From CBFIDE01 sp965661265 (GTDB lineage Bacteria > Bacteroidota > Bacteroidia > Flavobacteriales > Schleiferiaceae): a DNA stretch of 64,000 bases. The stretch lies in assembly GCA_965661265.1 (NCBI GenBank), contig CBFIDE010000009.1:1-64000 (forward strand), in the 5' to 3' direction. Shown here piece after piece: positions 62,586 to 64,000 of the stretch (the first letter of the stretch is position 1; each line of letters opens with the position of its first letter). The notes below the pieces were generated by a model. The model did not search any database. It was not told the origin of the DNA and was given only the letters and a program-made list of their open reading frames with translations. The position numbers and the translations under genes were made by a program.

Positions 62586-62593
62586 TAACTTTG
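62586..62593 (+). promoter_or_regulatory. Relic -7 box (TAACTTTG) of the kinase pseudogene
   Basis: TAACTTTG matches TAnnTTTG, just upstream of the decayed kinase gene. It may still drive a short transcript. Confidence 0.35.
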
Positions 62594-62598
62594 CGAAT

Positions 62599-63520
62599 TG
62601 AATATTAATTACTTTTCCTATTGGCGGCTTTTTCTGCCCTTCTTTCATATCAAGTGACTAGGAAGCTTGGAAGAAGTGTAAGAATGTTTTCAGTAAGCAT
62701 GTCGGGTATTGCGCTTTGGAGCTTTGTTTATGGAATGGAATTAATTTCTACAACTTAGCAAGAAATGCTATTCTGTGTTAATATAGAATACGTTGGAATT
62801 GTTCTTTTACCTGCAGCATGGATTAGCTTTGTCCTACATTTTATTGGAAGAGAAAACTTCATCAGAGCTAGATATCTGCTCTTAATCATGAGCATCCCAA
62901 TCATCACGCTCTTACTAGTTTGGACAAATGGCGAAATATCCACTCTTGAGTTAGAGACTTTTTTTTCAGAGGTAAGTCAACAAATTAATAAAACCTATAG
63001 ACTAGTTGAAGATCTCCTATATTGGCCTAAAGCGCAGATTGATGGTGTCGGATTAAATAGGAAGGAGATAGATTTTCTGGAAGTTTTTGAGGATGTGAAT
63101 GATCTTTTCTCTTCTGGACTTAAAGCCAAGAACTTAGTTCTTAATAAAGATATTCCATCTAGTCTTAGCTTATACGCTGATGAGGATATGATTAAATTCA
63201 TATTGAGAAATTTGGTTTCAAATGCTATTAAATTTAGTCATGCAAATGGGGCTTCAATGGATATGAGCGCCTATGAAAAAAAGGCAATGGTTAAAATTCA
63301 TTGTAAGGATCATGGTATAGGTATGACCCAGAAGGTTCAGAAAGAACTGTTCAGCACTAAAACAAGGAGTAAGTTAGGTACTGAAGGAGCATTAGGAACA
63401 GGCTTAGGGCTTTCTCTAGTGAAGGAATTTGTAGAAAGACATCAAGGAACAATATATGTTGATAGTACGCTAGGTGAAGGCAGTGATATTTGTATTAGCC
63501 TTCCATTATATCATCCTTAG
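62599..63520 (+). pseudogene. Histidine kinase pseudogene (7TM type, deleted)
   Basis: Remains of a 7TM-type sensor histidine kinase. The N-terminal helices are recognisable (LLFLLAAFSALLSYQVTRKL, SGIALWSFVYGMEL), then an in-frame TAG at 62756-62758. After it come EYVGIVLLPAAWISFVLHFIG and two more helices. The sequence then jumps straight to the end of the HisKA dimerisation helix and an intact ATPase domain (LRNLVSNAIKFSH, HCKDHGIGM, GTGLGLSLVKEFVERHQG). The last membrane helices, any sensor domain and the phosphorylated histidine box are missing. A frameshift near the 5' end also seems likely, because the frame has no start. An internal deletion plus a stop make this non-functional. Confidence 0.85.
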
Positions 63521-64000
63521 AAACTCATTGGGGGCCAAGCCACACCATTCACATAGTTATTTATTACATCTAGGTCAGCGGCAAAATCTGAACCATCAAA
63601 TCCGTTTAAATCCTTATAGTCTATTAAGTGAGTATAAGCCCTTTGCATCTTAGACGCTATTGGGTAATAACTCCAATGCCACTTTTCTTCTTTATAGCCT
63701 TTATCGCGATAAGCGTCAAAAAGAGTGTAGGGTTGATAAAAACCAAAGTCTGATGCATTGGCCTGAAGCCATTTATAAACCTCTAAACCGCTTCCACTTT
63801 CAAAATATTCATTTTCTAAATTGTTGAGATCAAAATCAGTTCCCCAATGATGTCTTGAGGTTCCTGGCATGCTGCTGTATTGCAATATCCTCTCGGCTCT
63901 GTCATTTTCGCTACCTCCAAAAGAGTTCCACTTTCTATTCCAAATTCCAGCTTGATAATTTTTATTTCTAGTTGCTGAGATGATAATAAGTTGAATACCA
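63517..64000 (-). CDS. VanY-like D,D-carboxypeptidase, partial
   Basis: The C-terminal 160 or so residues of an M15B peptidase, which trims D-alanine from peptidoglycan. The frame is open from the stop at 63517 to the window edge, so the start lies beyond 64000. Upstream residues read IISATRNKNYQAGIWNRKW. The zinc motif is SSMPGTSRHHWGTDFDLNNL (Ser-x-His-x2-Gly-x-Asp type) and the second metal-site part is EEKWHWSYYP. It is translated against the kinase pseudogene and overlaps its stop by 4 bases. Confidence 0.87.
   Translation of the reverse strand, partial: GIQLIIISATRNKNYQAGIWNRKWNSFGGSENDRAERILQYSSMPGTSRHHWGTDFDLNNLENEYFESGSGLEVYKWLQANASDFGFYQPYTLFDAYRDKGYKEEKWHWSYYPIASKMQRAYTHLIDYKDLNGFDGSDFAADLDVINNYVNGVAWPPMSF

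Noticed and set aside
62765..63520. A short intact histidine kinase
   Set aside because: The frame begins in the middle of a membrane domain and lacks the phosphorylated histidine box; an upstream homologous part ends in a stop codon.
1..64000. CRISPR array, insertion sequence, prophage or toxin-antitoxin pair
   Set aside because: No regularly spaced repeats, transposase, integrase, phage structural gene or antitoxin-toxin pair was seen; the lone ribbon-helix-helix protein has no toxin beside it.

Overview
The window looks like a chromosomal segment of an AT-rich member of the Bacteroidota, most likely Flavobacteriales. The evidence is family content: fused SecDF, type III glutamine synthetase, fused IcmF-type mutase, a short CarB, DUF2851/DUF3822/DUF4834/DUF6132 proteins, a T9SS sorting tail, and an OmpA protein with TPR and PD40 repeats. 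At least a dozen genes are also preceded by the Bacteroidota -7 promoter box TAnnTTTG, often so close to the start codon that the mRNA would be nearly leaderless. I see no phage, IS element or CRISPR array. Genes are tightly packed and many neighbours overlap by 1-17 bases.

Region by region. 1-3.3 kb is decayed: a membrane protein with no clear start codon, a secreted protein that appears to have lost a zinc-protease motif, a wrecked outer-membrane barrel gene and tRNA-Asp. 3.5-9.9 kb encodes envelope proteins (barrels, a CotH-like lipoprotein, a PagL-like lipid A deacylase), a YeiH-type transporter, two small membrane proteins and glutathione peroxidase. 10-11.5 kb is a compact SPFH / membrane protein / ribbon-helix-helix operon behind a perfect 23-bp dyad. 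11.6-16.3 kb holds a YceI lipoprotein, radC, a deacetylase, a FemAB-like transferase and yjjG. 16.5-22.7 kb has IcmF and a T9SS-exported FG-GAP protein. 22.8-32.2 kb contains secDF, tatA with a Na+/Ca2+ antiporter, glnN behind repeated C-rich motifs, and a PorE-like protein with extra LysM domains.

32.2-43 kb is mostly housekeeping: purM-prfA-pyrF, a MarR regulator, DUF2851-PspC-K+ channel-PspC-RmlD-like, rpmH, carB and DUF4834. 43-55 kb is a surface-polysaccharide block: wecB, two glycosyltransferases, a flippase, a second deacetylase, two sulfotransferases and two methyltransferases, with a divergent YfhO membrane protein inside it. 55-64 kb holds nadC-BrkB-DUF2147, rlmH-rdgB, rsmD and its partners, a RecD-like helicase, an acyltransferase, a broken histidine kinase and a VanY-like peptidase that runs off the end.

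The best leads for unrecognised biology are regulatory: an 18-bp element shared between the marR upstream region and the yceI leader 24 kb away, the dyad in front of the SPFH operon, and the C-rich repeat array upstream of glnN. The two sulfotransferases suggest that the surface polymer may be sulfated. Three loci (about 207-701, 1926-3054 and 62599-63520) show gene decay.
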